Shown: positions 1-9,900 of the stretch, in pieces
Layout: every line of letters starts with the position of its first letter
Position numbering within the stretch: position 1 is the first letter of the stretch
Assembly: GCA_036561005.1 (NCBI GenBank)
Contig: DATBQE010000029.1
Location: 1 to 25,101, forward strand
Source: PKWO01 sp036561005
Lineage (GTDB): Bacteria; Pseudomonadota; Gammaproteobacteria; Burkholderiales; Burkholderiaceae_D
DNA length: 25,101 nt
Reading direction: 5' to 3'
Notes under the pieces: model-generated
The model's input: only the letters and a program-made list of their open reading frames with translations
What the model was told of the DNA's origin: nothing
Database searches by the model: none
Program-made: the position numbers and the translations under genes

Positions 1-30
1 CGGCGGAAGGCGCCTTCGGCTTTTCCGCCC
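1..30. repeat. Nested inverted repeat at left edge
   Basis: Bases 2-8 (GGCGGAA) pair with 23-29 (TTCCGCC), and inside them lies a perfect 12-bp palindrome, GAAGGCGCCTTC, at 6-17. It sits about 100 bases beyond the end of the Tc operon. It could be part of a terminator for whatever lies to the left or a dispersed palindromic element. The window is cut here, so neither reading can be checked. Confidence 0.45.
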
Positions 31-75
31 TACGGGGACAGGTATTGCATTTATTGGCTGGTATGCAATTGAACA

Positions 76-106
76 GAGGCGCAATACAGAACACATATTG
101 CGCCTC
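76..106 (-). terminator. Hairpin after the Tc operon, probable terminator
   Basis: Two perfect 11-bp arms (76-86 GAGGCGCAATA and 96-106 TATTGCGCCTC) enclose a 9-base loop. The hairpin begins about 20 bases after the stop codon of the last Tc gene on the minus strand. On that strand the stem is followed by TGTTCAATT rather than a clean T run. It is therefore a good RNA 3'-end structure but only a moderate intrinsic terminator. Confidence 0.6.
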
Positions 107-125
107 CGCCATGCCGATTACAACG

Positions 126-3100
126 TTACGCCCCCCACGTCAACGCCACCCACAAATCCTCCATCTGGTTATTGTCGAATGCCACAGTCAACGGCGCATG
201 CGTCGCGTCGCTCACGGCAGCCGGCAGCGGAATCTTGAGCAGGTTGCCGGTCAACATGTTGGCGTACATCGGGTTCTTGTTGAGCATGTCGTGGTGGCTC
301 GCTGCGTCGGTGAGGTTGATATTGACGGTCGTGTCGCCGCGCCGCATTTCGGCGTAGAAGGCGACGGCCTTCAGGGCCTTGGTGCCGACGATGCCTTGCG
401 CCCAGTTGGGGTAGAGGTCTTGTGTCAGCGCGAGGTTCAGGCTGGCCGTCGGTGTGGCGGCGGTGATGGTGCTGCTCTGGAACTTGGCCCAGGCGGTGGG
501 GAAGTCGTGGCGCACCGAATACAGGCGCGTGGAGCCTGCGGTCTGGCCTTTGCCGATCAGAGCCTGCAGGTTCTTGACTGCCGCCGCCTTCAGGATATCG
601 CCGCCTTCGCGGGCCGTGTAGCGTACGTGCAGGACGACGTCGGTGATGGTGTCGAAGTCGAACTGACGCACGTCCGAAGGCAGCGTCAATTGCCACTGGC
701 TGCCGGCGATGCCTGCGCCTTCGAAGGGCAGATAGCGCTCATCCTTGAGATTGGTTTCGAACAGGCCGCTGTCCGATTGCGCGCTGCTGGTGACGATCGA
801 TTGCACGCTGCCGTAGTAATCGGAAAAACGCGTGTCCGACGTACCGCTGCGCGCGTAGGCCTTGCCGGCGGCCGGTGTGGTGCGGATCGAGCTGTTTTGC
901 AGTGTCAGCGTGCAGTTCACGCTGCTGTACGGCCCGGCGATGCACGGTATCGACAGCGCCACGCTCTTGATGCGGCGGAAGTAGTGGCCGGGTCCGTCGA
1001 AGTCGAACAATTCCTCGGGCAATGTGATCAGGCAACTTCCGACCGCGCGCAGTTGCAGCAATGCCAGCGGCGCCACGCTGCGCAAGCTGATGTGCTTGGT
1101 CATTTCGTATTCGCGCCGGTTCATGTCGTGGTAGGCCATTTCCATGGTCTTGATGTCGAACAGCAGCTTTTCACCGGCCAGCAAGCCCTCGTTGCCGTCG
1201 AGGTAGTTGTACTGGATGTAGCTCAGGCTCGGGTCGCCCAGTTCGTTCTGCAGTGCGCGTTCCGATTTCTTTGCCACCTCGAAGGCGAGCTGGAAGGAAT
1301 TGGCGTAGAGCGCCTTCACCTCACGCTTCATCCAGGCATAGAAGCCGACTGTGGTTTCCTTGGTCTGGATGCCGCCGCCGATGTCGTTGCCCTGCAGGAA
1401 ATCGACAATCTGCTGGGCGTTCTGCATTTGCTTCTGGTGGTTCTGGTATTCCTTTTGTGCGATGGCTTCGCGGATCTGCGCGCCGCGCAACTGCTTGTAG
1501 ACCTGGTTGATCTCGCCCTTCGCGGCATTGCTCTGGTAAGTCCAGTCGAGCTGCCTGCGCGCATAGGAAGCAAGCTTGCCGGCGCTGCCGGCTTCGTAGG
1601 AATACTGGTCGGCGATCACGCGCGAGACGGTGGCCAGCGATTCGGTCGAGAACGACAGGTTGTGGCCGCCAAAATCGATGGTGGCGCCGCAACCCATCGG
1701 CTGCACGTGGGCCTTGAACTGTGGGATCAGCGCCAGTGCGGAGCCGAGCAGGTTGATGCCGCTGGCCGCCATTTGGAACTCGTGCGCGGTTTTGAGTTTC
1801 TTCAACTCTTCGGTTTCGTGGCTGTTCAGGGTGTTGATCTCGCCGTCGCTGACCGACAGCGAATTGCTGGCAATGTCGGCGCTGATGCCGTCGAGCGAGA
1901 GCTTCGGTTCGCCGCTCGCATCGGTTTGCGAGAAGTTGAGGTTTTTCAGGCTGCCCTCGTCGAGCGCGGCCAGTTGCGGCAGGCTGGCCTGGATTTGCGC
2001 GTCGGTGCGGCCCAGCAGTTTCTGGTAATAGCTGTAGCGGTTGCCGGCGTTGTCGAGCGACTGCTCCAGTCCCTGGCGCGCCTTGATGGCATCCTGCCAT
2101 TGTGCGTACTTCACCATTTCGCTCAGGTTCAAAATCGCGCTTTCATGCTGCGCGCGCAACAGGCCGATCGATTCGTTGTCACGCTTTTCGATGGCGGCCA
2201 AGAGGTTGGCGCCAAGCGACTTGACCTCCTGGCAGATTTCCGCCGCCTTGGCAACCAGCAGCTGGAAGCGCACCAGCGGCAACGGCTGGTTCAGCCCGCC
2301 GACTACTGCGCTCACATCGAGCCCCGCCGCCGTGGCGCGCACCAGCAGAGCCGGGTCGATAGGCGGATCGAACAACGGTAGCGCCTGGAAGATACCCTGC
2401 AGGTTCAGGCTGTTGTGAATCTTGAACAGGCGGTCGGCCACGGTATCCCAATAGCCGAGCAAATGGTCGTTTTGCGGAATGCAGAAATACAGCGTCTGCC
2501 CGATGCCGGCCAGGATTTGCGTGCCGTTGGGCGGAGTGGCAGCGCCGGGAAGCGGCGCGATGTCGAATGGAATGTCGACTTCCATTTCCGCCAGCGTGTT
2601 GCCGAAGGCATCGAGATTGCCGCGCAAGTCATTGTAGGAAAGCGGCTTGGTGTTGCCCTTGCACGGCACGGCCTGCGGCTTTTTGCCGAGAATGTTGGCC
2701 GCCATGACATAGAGCTGGGTCGCCTCGTTGATGGTTTCGATGGTGTATTGCGCGAACAGCGAATCGCCCCAGGCAATAAGGTTGTCGAGGTAGGCCATTA
2801 CCGTCTTGAGCATGTAGGCAGTGGGGCGGTATTTTGCAATTTCCCATGGCTGGAACGGGTGCTGCTTCCAGTCGCTGATGCTATTGATGGTTTCCTGGTA
2901 CAGGGCCTGGTCTTGCCCGGTGGAGAGATTGAGCAGGATGTCCTGGATCAATTCCACGTCGGTGCTCTGGAACGGCTGCACCTGCCAAAAGCGTTGCGGT
3001 GTGGGGCCAGGGCTGTTGTCGGTGGGGTTGAAAATGTAGTGGAACCAGGTTTGCGCGTCCTGGTATTTCTGGTTCTGGCTCAGGTGTACGGCGATCAGCA

Positions 3101-3956
3101 GCGGTGCGTGGAAGAACAACTCCCAGTTGTACAACGAATAGGCGCCGTTATAGCTGAAGTCGAGATTTTTTACCGGGTAAGGCTGGGCCACGATGGCGGC
3201 GTTCGGCCCATAAGCCGTGGAGTTGAAAATGGCTTCATAGAAGAACGGCAGGGCGGTGCCGCTGCCGAGCGCCACGGCTGTGCCGGCCGGCAGGTCAACG
3301 CTCATGCCGGTGCTGCTCAAGACGGCCTGGCTGGCGCCGGAAGTCAGGGTTGCCGGGGCGCCGTCGCCGACGATGGTGTCAACTCCCGCGATGTTCCATT
3401 GGTTGCCCTTGGCGAACGCGAGCGGTAACACGGCCGGCAGCGTCACGTTGGCGTCGGCGGCAAGGTTGAAGCCCTTGCCCGTGGCGTCTGCCACCAGCGT
3501 GCCCTTGGCCACTTTCACGGCGGCGCCGTCGGGCAGGGTGAGCACCGTGCCGGCCGGCAGCGCAATGGCTGTGCCGCCGCTGTTGGACAGGGTGGCGTTG
3601 ACGTTGGCCGTCAGCGTGGCAACCGTGCTGTGGGGTGTGATGGAGCGCGGCAACATTACGTTTGCGCCGGCCGGGTTCGGCTGCGGCATGTAGAGCGTGT
3701 CGGAAGCCTGCAGGCCGTCGACGCCGCCGCTGATCAGGCGCTGCATCAGCGAACTCGACAAACCCGTTTGCCCCGGTATGGCGGCGCGGTTGGAAGCCAC
3801 ATAGGGATGGAAATGCGGGAAGAACTGATAATCGACGCTTTGCGTGCGCGTCGTGACGGTCCAGCCCCAATCGTAGGGCAGCCACCCGTCCACCGTATAG
3901 GTTTGATAAGCGCGGGCCTGCTGGTCGATGCTGTTGTGGAAGCTTGAGGGTTTCAT
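126..3956 (-). CDS. Tc toxin TcA, C-terminal half (pore shaft and TcB-binding domain)
   Basis: Residue numbers count from the ATG at 3962; the start is probably the second ATG at 3956, because the AAAGGA Shine-Dalgarno (3965-3970) lies 8 bases before it but only 2 before the first. This subunit should form the alpha-helical translocation channel and bind TcB. Near the N-terminus is the family motif of aromatic residues before HPYV and GGVDGL. A Gly/Ala/Thr/Val-rich insert follows at about 108-238, then the conserved block around YSLYNWELFFHAPLL. Residues 600-950 are long helices. A hydrophobic stretch at about 730-765 (GINLLGSALALIP onward) is the expected pore tip. From about 960 the TcA_TcB_BD domain begins, with FDFDGPGHYFRRIKSV, and it runs to the end. 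The length is close to that of YenA2 (about 1360 aa, from memory). The gene is last in the operon, 11 bases after the N-terminal TcA half, so the two are probably translationally coupled. Family assignment is firm; target host is unknown. Confidence 0.95.
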   Translation of the reverse strand: MKPSSFHNSIDQQARAYQTYTVDGWLPYDWGWTVTTRTQSVDYQFFPHFHPYVASNRAAIPGQTGLSSSLMQRLISGGVDGLQASDTLYMPQPNPAGANVMLPRSITPHSTVATLTANVNATLSNSGGTAIALPAGTVLTLPDGAAVKVAKGTLVADATGKGFNLAADANVTLPAVLPLAFAKGNQWNIAGVDTIVGDGAPATLTSGASQAVLSSTGMSVDLPAGTAVALGSGTALPFFYEAIFNSTAYGPNAAIVAQPYPVKNLDFSYNGAYSLYNWELFFHAPLLIAVHLSQNQKYQDAQTWFHYIFNPTDNSPGPTPQRFWQVQPFQSTDVELIQDILLNLSTGQDQALYQETINSISDWKQHPFQPWEIAKYRPTAYMLKTVMAYLDNLIAWGDSLFAQYTIETINEATQLYVMAANILGKKPQAVPCKGNTKPLSYNDLRGNLDAFGNTLAEMEVDIPFDIAPLPGAATPPNGTQILAGIGQTLYFCIPQNDHLLGYWDTVADRLFKIHNSLNLQGIFQALPLFDPPIDPALLVRATAAGLDVSAVVGGLNQPLPLVRFQLLVAKAAEICQEVKSLGANLLAAIEKRDNESIGLLRAQHESAILNLSEMVKYAQWQDAIKARQGLEQSLDNAGNRYSYYQKLLGRTDAQIQASLPQLAALDEGSLKNLNFSQTDASGEPKLSLDGISADIASNSLSVSDGEINTLNSHETEELKKLKTAHEFQMAASGINLLGSALALIPQFKAHVQPMGCGATIDFGGHNLSFSTESLATVSRVIADQYSYEAGSAGKLASYARRQLDWTYQSNAAKGEINQVYKQLRGAQIREAIAQKEYQNHQKQMQNAQQIVDFLQGNDIGGGIQTKETTVGFYAWMKREVKALYANSFQLAFEVAKKSERALQNELGDPSLSYIQYNYLDGNEGLLAGEKLLFDIKTMEMAYHDMNRREYEMTKHISLRSVAPLALLQLRAVGSCLITLPEELFDFDGPGHYFRRIKSVALSIPCIAGPYSSVNCTLTLQNSSIRTTPAAGKAYARSGTSDTRFSDYYGSVQSIVTSSAQSDSGLFETNLKDERYLPFEGAGIAGSQWQLTLPSDVRQFDFDTITDVVLHVRYTAREGGDILKAAAVKNLQALIGKGQTAGSTRLYSVRHDFPTAWAKFQSSTITAATPTASLNLALTQDLYPNWAQGIVGTKALKAVAFYAEMRRGDTTVNINLTDAASHHDMLNKNPMYANMLTGNLLKIPLPAAVSDATHAPLTVAFDNNQMEDLWVALTWGA
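3271..3640 (-). other. Low-complexity beta-rich insert in the TcA C-terminal half
   Basis: This segment encodes about 120-130 residues dominated by Ala, Gly, Thr, Val and Leu, with repeated short motifs such as LPAGT, LPDGA and LPAGTAV. It separates two family-conserved blocks (the GGVDGL segment and the PYPV/LYNWELFF segment) that are normally closer together. The regular spacing of hydrophobic and Gly/Asp positions looks like a small beta-roll or beta-solenoid. That structural reading is inference. Confidence 0.55.
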
Positions 3957-3964
3957 CGGCATGA

Positions 3965-3970
3965 TCCTTT
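3965..3970 (-). promoter_or_regulatory. Ribosome binding site deciding the start of the second TcA gene
   Basis: AAAGGA on the minus strand lies between the TAA of the upstream TcA gene (3974-3976) and two in-frame ATGs. Spacing is 2 bases to the ATG at 3962 and 8 bases to the ATG at 3956, which favours the latter. A dedicated Shine-Dalgarno argues that the TcA split is a real gene boundary and not a sequencing frameshift. Confidence 0.65.
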
Positions 3971-3973
3971 CGA

Positions 3974-6900
3974 TTAATTGAGCGCGCTGGTGGCGGACGC
4001 GAGGCCGGTGCGTTGCAGGGTAGAAGAGTTCAATCCTTCGGCGCCGACGACGGCGATGCCGCGCATGCCGAGCTGGCGCGCCATGCTGCCGGCGCTCAGG
4101 GTCATACTTTGCGCGCCCAGGCCAATGGCGCCTCTCAGGCCGGTGGCGCCGGTAACACCAGTGACGCCGGTAACACCAGTGACGCCGGTAACACCGGTAA
4201 CACCGGTGCCTCGGGTGCCATTGACTGCACCGAGATCGGCGCCCATCGTTGCGGTAATTTGCGGGTTGAGCTTTTCCACCAGACCCGTTTGTCCGACCAA
4301 GGTACCGCCGAAGGAGACGAGAGTAGACGGACTGGTCAGCCAGTCGACGCCCGGTTCCGGGTTGTAGATCGAGGCAAGCGGATCGGGCTGCGGAATGCGG
4401 ATGCCTGTCACCGGCACCTGCGCGACAATATTGACTGCCTCGATCAGGCTGCCGTCGTAGACGTTATGCGCCGGCCTGCTCGGGCCGATGGCCCAACCTT
4501 CCCAGGTGACGATGGTCTGTTCGGTCAGGGTCGGTTGTGCAAAGAAGGTCAGCTCGCTGCCGGCCACGCCGCCGGCGGTATCCTTGAAGAAAAAGGGTGC
4601 GACCAGGCTGCCGGCCTCCTGGTAGCGCGGGTCGGTCTTGTCGAGGAAAGGCGGCACCACGGGGTTGCCGCAGGCCAGCAGGCTGTAGTCGGCCACCTTG
4701 CCCAGGACCGGCACGATGGACGCCATGACTTCCTGTTCGCCGATCACCGATTCGTAGGCGACCGTGAGCGTATCGCTGCCGGTATAGGCCGTGGCGTCCA
4801 CGCCGTTGACGTTGTAGGGCTGGACGCTGGGCGGCTGCCAATAGACCCTGCCGAATTCCGGTTCGCTGTTCTTGCTTGTGACGCGGAATGCGAAACCCTG
4901 CTCGATCTCGATGCCATCGTCGACGTCGAGGTGAATCCGCACGGCACCTTCATTGCCGGACGAATCCATCTCCACCGAGACGTGCACATAGAGGCCGGTG
5001 TTGACGTCAAAATCGTCCGGCACGTAAAATGGATTTTCGCCATTGTAGCGATGCACGTCGGAACTGCGGCGGTCACTCCACTTGCCCTGATAATATTCGC
5101 TCCAGTTGAGCTGGGCGTGCAACAGCGCCACGCCGGTCGATTCGTACAGCTTGTCGGTCAGCGACTCGACCGGCAGGCTCGCCGCCGGCGTGTTGTCGCT
5201 GCCGGCCTGCGGCTGGTTCGGGGTCTGCACCTTGGCGATGAAGGTCAGCCAGAAGATATTGAGCCGGCCGCGCCACATGGCCAGCACGATGTGGTTGCCG
5301 TCGATATCGGGTTTCACCGCTTTCCACTCGGACCAGGTGCCGCAACTGTAGTTGCGGTAATAGTATTTGGCCGGCTTGCCGTAGGAACGGCCCAGCACGT
5401 GCAGGGTGCTGATGTCGGGATGGGTCAGGTTCTGGTCGAAGTAGGAAGCGACGATGTCGAGCCGCGCCACGGCATCGAGCCCCTGCAGATACGCCTGGAA
5501 TGCGCTTTCGGCCAGGTCGCTCGTGACGTCGCCTTGCAGCAGCGTGCCTTCCAGCGTCTGGAACAGGTCGGTTTTGTCGAGCCGCAGTTCGGGCTCCATC
5601 CAGTTTTCCGGGAACAGGAAAATCTCGCGGTTGGCTTCCCACACACGGTAGCGCTTCATCCACTCCCACCAGTCGGCATCGAGCGCGCTCGGCGCGACGT
5701 TGGCTTCGGGCGTGACGGTGTCGCCGTTCTCCAGATTCATCAGGCAGCGCTGAATAAAGGTCTGCACGGAAGACAGGGCCAGGCGCACGCGCGACGTGTG
5801 CATGATCGGCTCCATGCCGGGGTCGATGAGGAAATATTCGAACAGCTGGTTTTCGCTGTCGAAACTCAATGCCGTCAGGAGGTAGGCGACGAGCGCGTCG
5901 CGTTTTTTCTGGCGCAGCTTGTCGAACACCGATTGCGCCACCGGCCGCCATGCGTCGGCCGTGTAGAGCGCATTGACCGCATTCTTGAAACCGTCGGCAA
6001 TCTTGTCCGGAGTCGGCCCGGCCGGCGGCGCGAGCGAGACGATATTCGTGGCGGCCACCAGAGACGCCACCGGTATGCCGATCAATTGCTGCACAGCCAG
6101 CGCATTCCACAGCCGGCGCAGGCCCTTGTTGTTGCCGAAGTCGCCGGTCGCCGTTACGCTGCGCGTGGCGCCATTGACCGTTTCCTGGATCAGGCCGAAA
6201 TACTTTGCCAGCGCCCGCACGGTGGCCACGTCGCGCCGCGTCAGGTTGGCCAGGCTGGCCCACGGTGTGCTCGGGTCGAGATTGCTGTCGGAGGAACTGG
6301 TCGCTTCGTGGTAGGTCACGCCGACGTTCATGAACACATCGACCAGCCCGTCGCTGCCGCCGGCCGGGCCTTTGCGCAGGTCGGCATAGTCGGCCAGCAT
6401 GAGGAACTGCTTGAACAGCGCTTGCGCCTTGGCGGCAGTGTCGTCTGTTGCCTGGGTCGGCAGCGAAGAGAGTTTGAGATTGGCGAACTGCGCGGCATTG
6501 GCAATGAGGTAGGCAATTTCGCGCAGATCCAGGCCGGTGGTTTGCAAGATCTGCAGCACCTTGGCCAGCAGCAGGCGGGCGCGGGAGAAACCGGCAAAGG
6601 TCTGCTGTGCATAGAGTTTGACCTGGCTCAACGGTCCCTTCGGCAGGTTCTCGCCCTGGATCGAGACGGCTGCGCCGCCGGCGCCGAGCTTGGTCAGGTC
6701 CACCGTGTAGTGGTAGGCCACACCGCCTTGCAGCTTCACGTACTGGCTGAATTCCTGGTTGTCCTGCGCTGCCGTCTGGGAAAGCAGCGGCGAGGCGAAC
6801 AGGCCGCTCGGGTCGGGCGAGTCGATATGCAACACTGCCGCTGCCGACTGGTTGCCGAGCTTGACGAAGATGCGGTAGGCGCCGTCGCTCGGTACCTGCA

Positions 6901-9900
6901 GATAACCTTCAAAATGCGCGCTGCCGGTGCCGGCTTTGCCGGCATTGGGGTTGCTCGGGTCGGCTGTGTTGGCGTCGGCTGCCAGGCCGCCATTGGCGGC
7001 AGCCAGCGGCGCGCCGCTCTGGTCCGGCGCGACGTAATAGGTTGCGCTCACGCCCGATGTTGCCGTGGCCAGGAAAGCGCCGAGCAGGGCGTGGCCGGGG
7101 TTGGACGGGTCGTTGAGGAAGGCCGCGTCTGTCACCAGCGAATCGGTCAGCGACGGATTGGCCGAGAAGTTGGCCGACAGCGTCTGCACCACAAACTGGC
7201 GCGACAGCTTTTGCGCCTGCAGCGGCAGAAACACCGACACCAGTTGCGCCTTCACCAGCCTTTGCATGCCGGCCACGGTCGAACCCTGGAACGGCGCAGC
7301 ATACGCATCGACATCGGCGGCGCTCGCCGCTAGATAGGTGCCTGCCAGCGACTGGAACATTTGCACTGCCTGATTGCGCACTGCTGCCAGCAGCGGCGTC
7401 AGGGTCGCCACCATCGCACCCGGCGTCGCTGCCGCCGCAATGGCGGTGCTGGTGGCGGCGCTCAGGACGCCCTGATAGCTGAGGGTCTGTGTTTGCGCCA
7501 CTGCATCGTATTGCACCTGCAGTTGCGGCCAGGCCTGGAACAGGGAAGGATCAAGGCTGCCGGCCAACGCGACAGCGCCCTGGCTGGTGCTGAAGACTTG
7601 CGCGCTGCACAGCATGGCCAGCAGGCTGCCGGTCAGCGCCGCGTAGGCCGCATGCGATTGCGACTGAATGTCGGCCAGCAGCGCGGCCAGGTCGGGCGAA
7701 TTGTTGACCGCGACCAGTGCCGCCTTCGCACTGTCGGTGAGCACGCCGCGATACGCGAGCCATTGCAGGTTGTCGCTTTGGTCGTAGCTTAAGGCAAGGG
7801 CAGGATCGGCCTGCAGCAGCGGCGCCGCCACCAGCGGGGTGGCTTGCGTGCGCACCGCCTGGTATTGCGCCAGGCTGGCCCACACACCGAGGATGTCATT
7901 GAGGCGCTGGCTGAACAAGGCCTGTGCCTGCGTCTGCAAGCCCGCCAGGAGACCGGCAAACAGCGGTGTGTTGTTGATCGTTGCCAGTTGCGCTTTCTTC
8001 CAGTCGGTCAGCAGACCGGCATAGGTGACGCTTTGCGTTTGCGTGACGGCGTCGTAGGAAAAGCTGATCGCGCTTTCCTGTGCAAACGGCGCGGGGTCGA
8101 TTGGTGCAGCCACGCCGCCTTGCGTAGCCGTAATGGTCTGCGCATTGCCGAGCAGCGAGAACAGCGGCTTGAGCAAAGTGGCTGGAATCAGCGAAGACAG
8201 GCTCTGATCGATCTGGCTGTCGGGCAGCCCGGCCAGATTGGCCGGTACCGCGTTTTGCGCCTGGATCTGTTGCAGGCCCGCGCTCATGGCCTGCATCAGC
8301 GCAACCAGGCTATTGGGGTCTTGCTGATACGGGCCGAGCGGGTCGACCTGCTGGCGCAGCAGGTATTGCAGGTCGGTCACGGCAAAGCCGCTGTTTTGCG
8401 CGACGCCGACCTGTCGCACGAATTCGAGCGTCTGGTTGAACAGCACATCGTCGGCGATCTTGGTCAGCGCGGCACCGGAGGGCGCGGCGAAAGGATTGAG
8501 GTTGGTCAAGCTCTTGAGCGCAATCAACTCACCGACGCTGATCTGCAGGCATTGGGCCAGCAGGCTGTAGCGGTAGCACAGGCTGAGGTTGGCCAGGTTG
8601 AACGGTGCGCCGGCCGGATTGGCCACGCCGGCATCGGTCAGGATCGCCGTGACATCGCCGGCGCCCAGGTTGAGCACACCCTGCACCGTGTTCTGGTGCT
8701 GCGCCAGCGTGTCTGCGCCCGAGTAGGGGAACACGCCGCTCGGATCGTCGAAGGCGCTGTCGCTGTTGATCACGCCGGGCGTGAGGAACAATTGCGCATA
8801 GAGCGGCTGCGTGCCCTGCGTCTGCAGATTGCTCCACAGCGGCAGCAACGCAATGCGGCCCAACTGCGGCGCAAAGCGCGTGTTGAGGTCGTCCAGGTGG
8901 GCGAGATAAACGAGCGCGGTGCGCATGGCATTGGAGAAGGCCGCGGCGTAACCTGCGTCGCTCCATGCCGGCAAGGTGGCGGCAGGGAAGAACAATTGCA
9001 GTGCGCGGTCGATTTCATCGAGCGGCCAGCCGGTTTTTTTCCACAGCCGCACCAGCAGATTGAGCTTGAGGAGATCTTGCTGCGTGGCGGGGGTTCCGTC
9101 GGCGTATTGCAGCGTGGTGCCGCTGAAATTGCAGCCGGTGTTCGGGTCGTAGAGCACCAGCACCTTCTTCGAGTAACCAACCGGCAAGACAGATTTGAGC
9201 CAGGCGGTGGCGTCGAAGCCCGGGCTGTGTGCCTGGTAGCGCGCCGTGATGAGCGCCAGTTGCGCGGTGAAGGCCGCCGATTGCGCCGGCGTGAGCGCTT
9301 TGGTGTTGGGCTGTCCGGTGAAACTGAACGCGTCGTCCATATCGAGGCCGAAGCGCTGGAACTGGAATATCAGCGAATACAGCGCCGGGTTGAGAAAGCC
9401 CGTTGCCACCAGGTCCGCCATGTCCTGGTAACTGACATCGAGCAATTGCGACAGATTTTGCGCGTTCTTCAGCGGCGCAATCAGGAATTGACCGACATTG
9501 ACCGCATCGGGCTTGCCGTTGAGCGCGATCGACTCGTCGTCATAGCCATAGAGCTTGAACCAGTTTGCGGTCGAGGGCACGGCGCTGCCCGGTGCGGTCA
9601 GGGTCAGGACTTGGTATTGTGCCGGCGCGATGCCCAGCGCTTCGGCAAAGACCTGTGCGCGGTACCACGGCTGCGCCGGGGTCGCGCTGTAGAGTTCAAG
9701 CTGGTCGACCGGGCGCAGCGCGTCGAGCACCTGCGGCAGCGGCGTATTGAAGTAATTGAGGAAGCCGCGCACGGTCTCGATCCACAGGTCGAACGGCAGT
9801 TCCAGCGGGAACACCGCCTGCTTGAGAATGGTGTTGTACACCTGCGGCAGCGTGTGCTGCGGCTCGGCGATCAGGTCTGCCGACGAAGCGCTGCCGGTGT

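Noticed and set aside
3956..3990. TcA split as a sequencing error or inactivating frameshift
   Set aside because: The second gene has its own Shine-Dalgarno with correct spacing, the first has an extra C-terminal tail with a collagen-like run, and split TcA genes are known in other Tc loci.
4148..4209. Phase-variable repeat switching TcA on and off
   Set aside because: The 9-bp unit is a multiple of three, so changes in copy number would not shift the reading frame.
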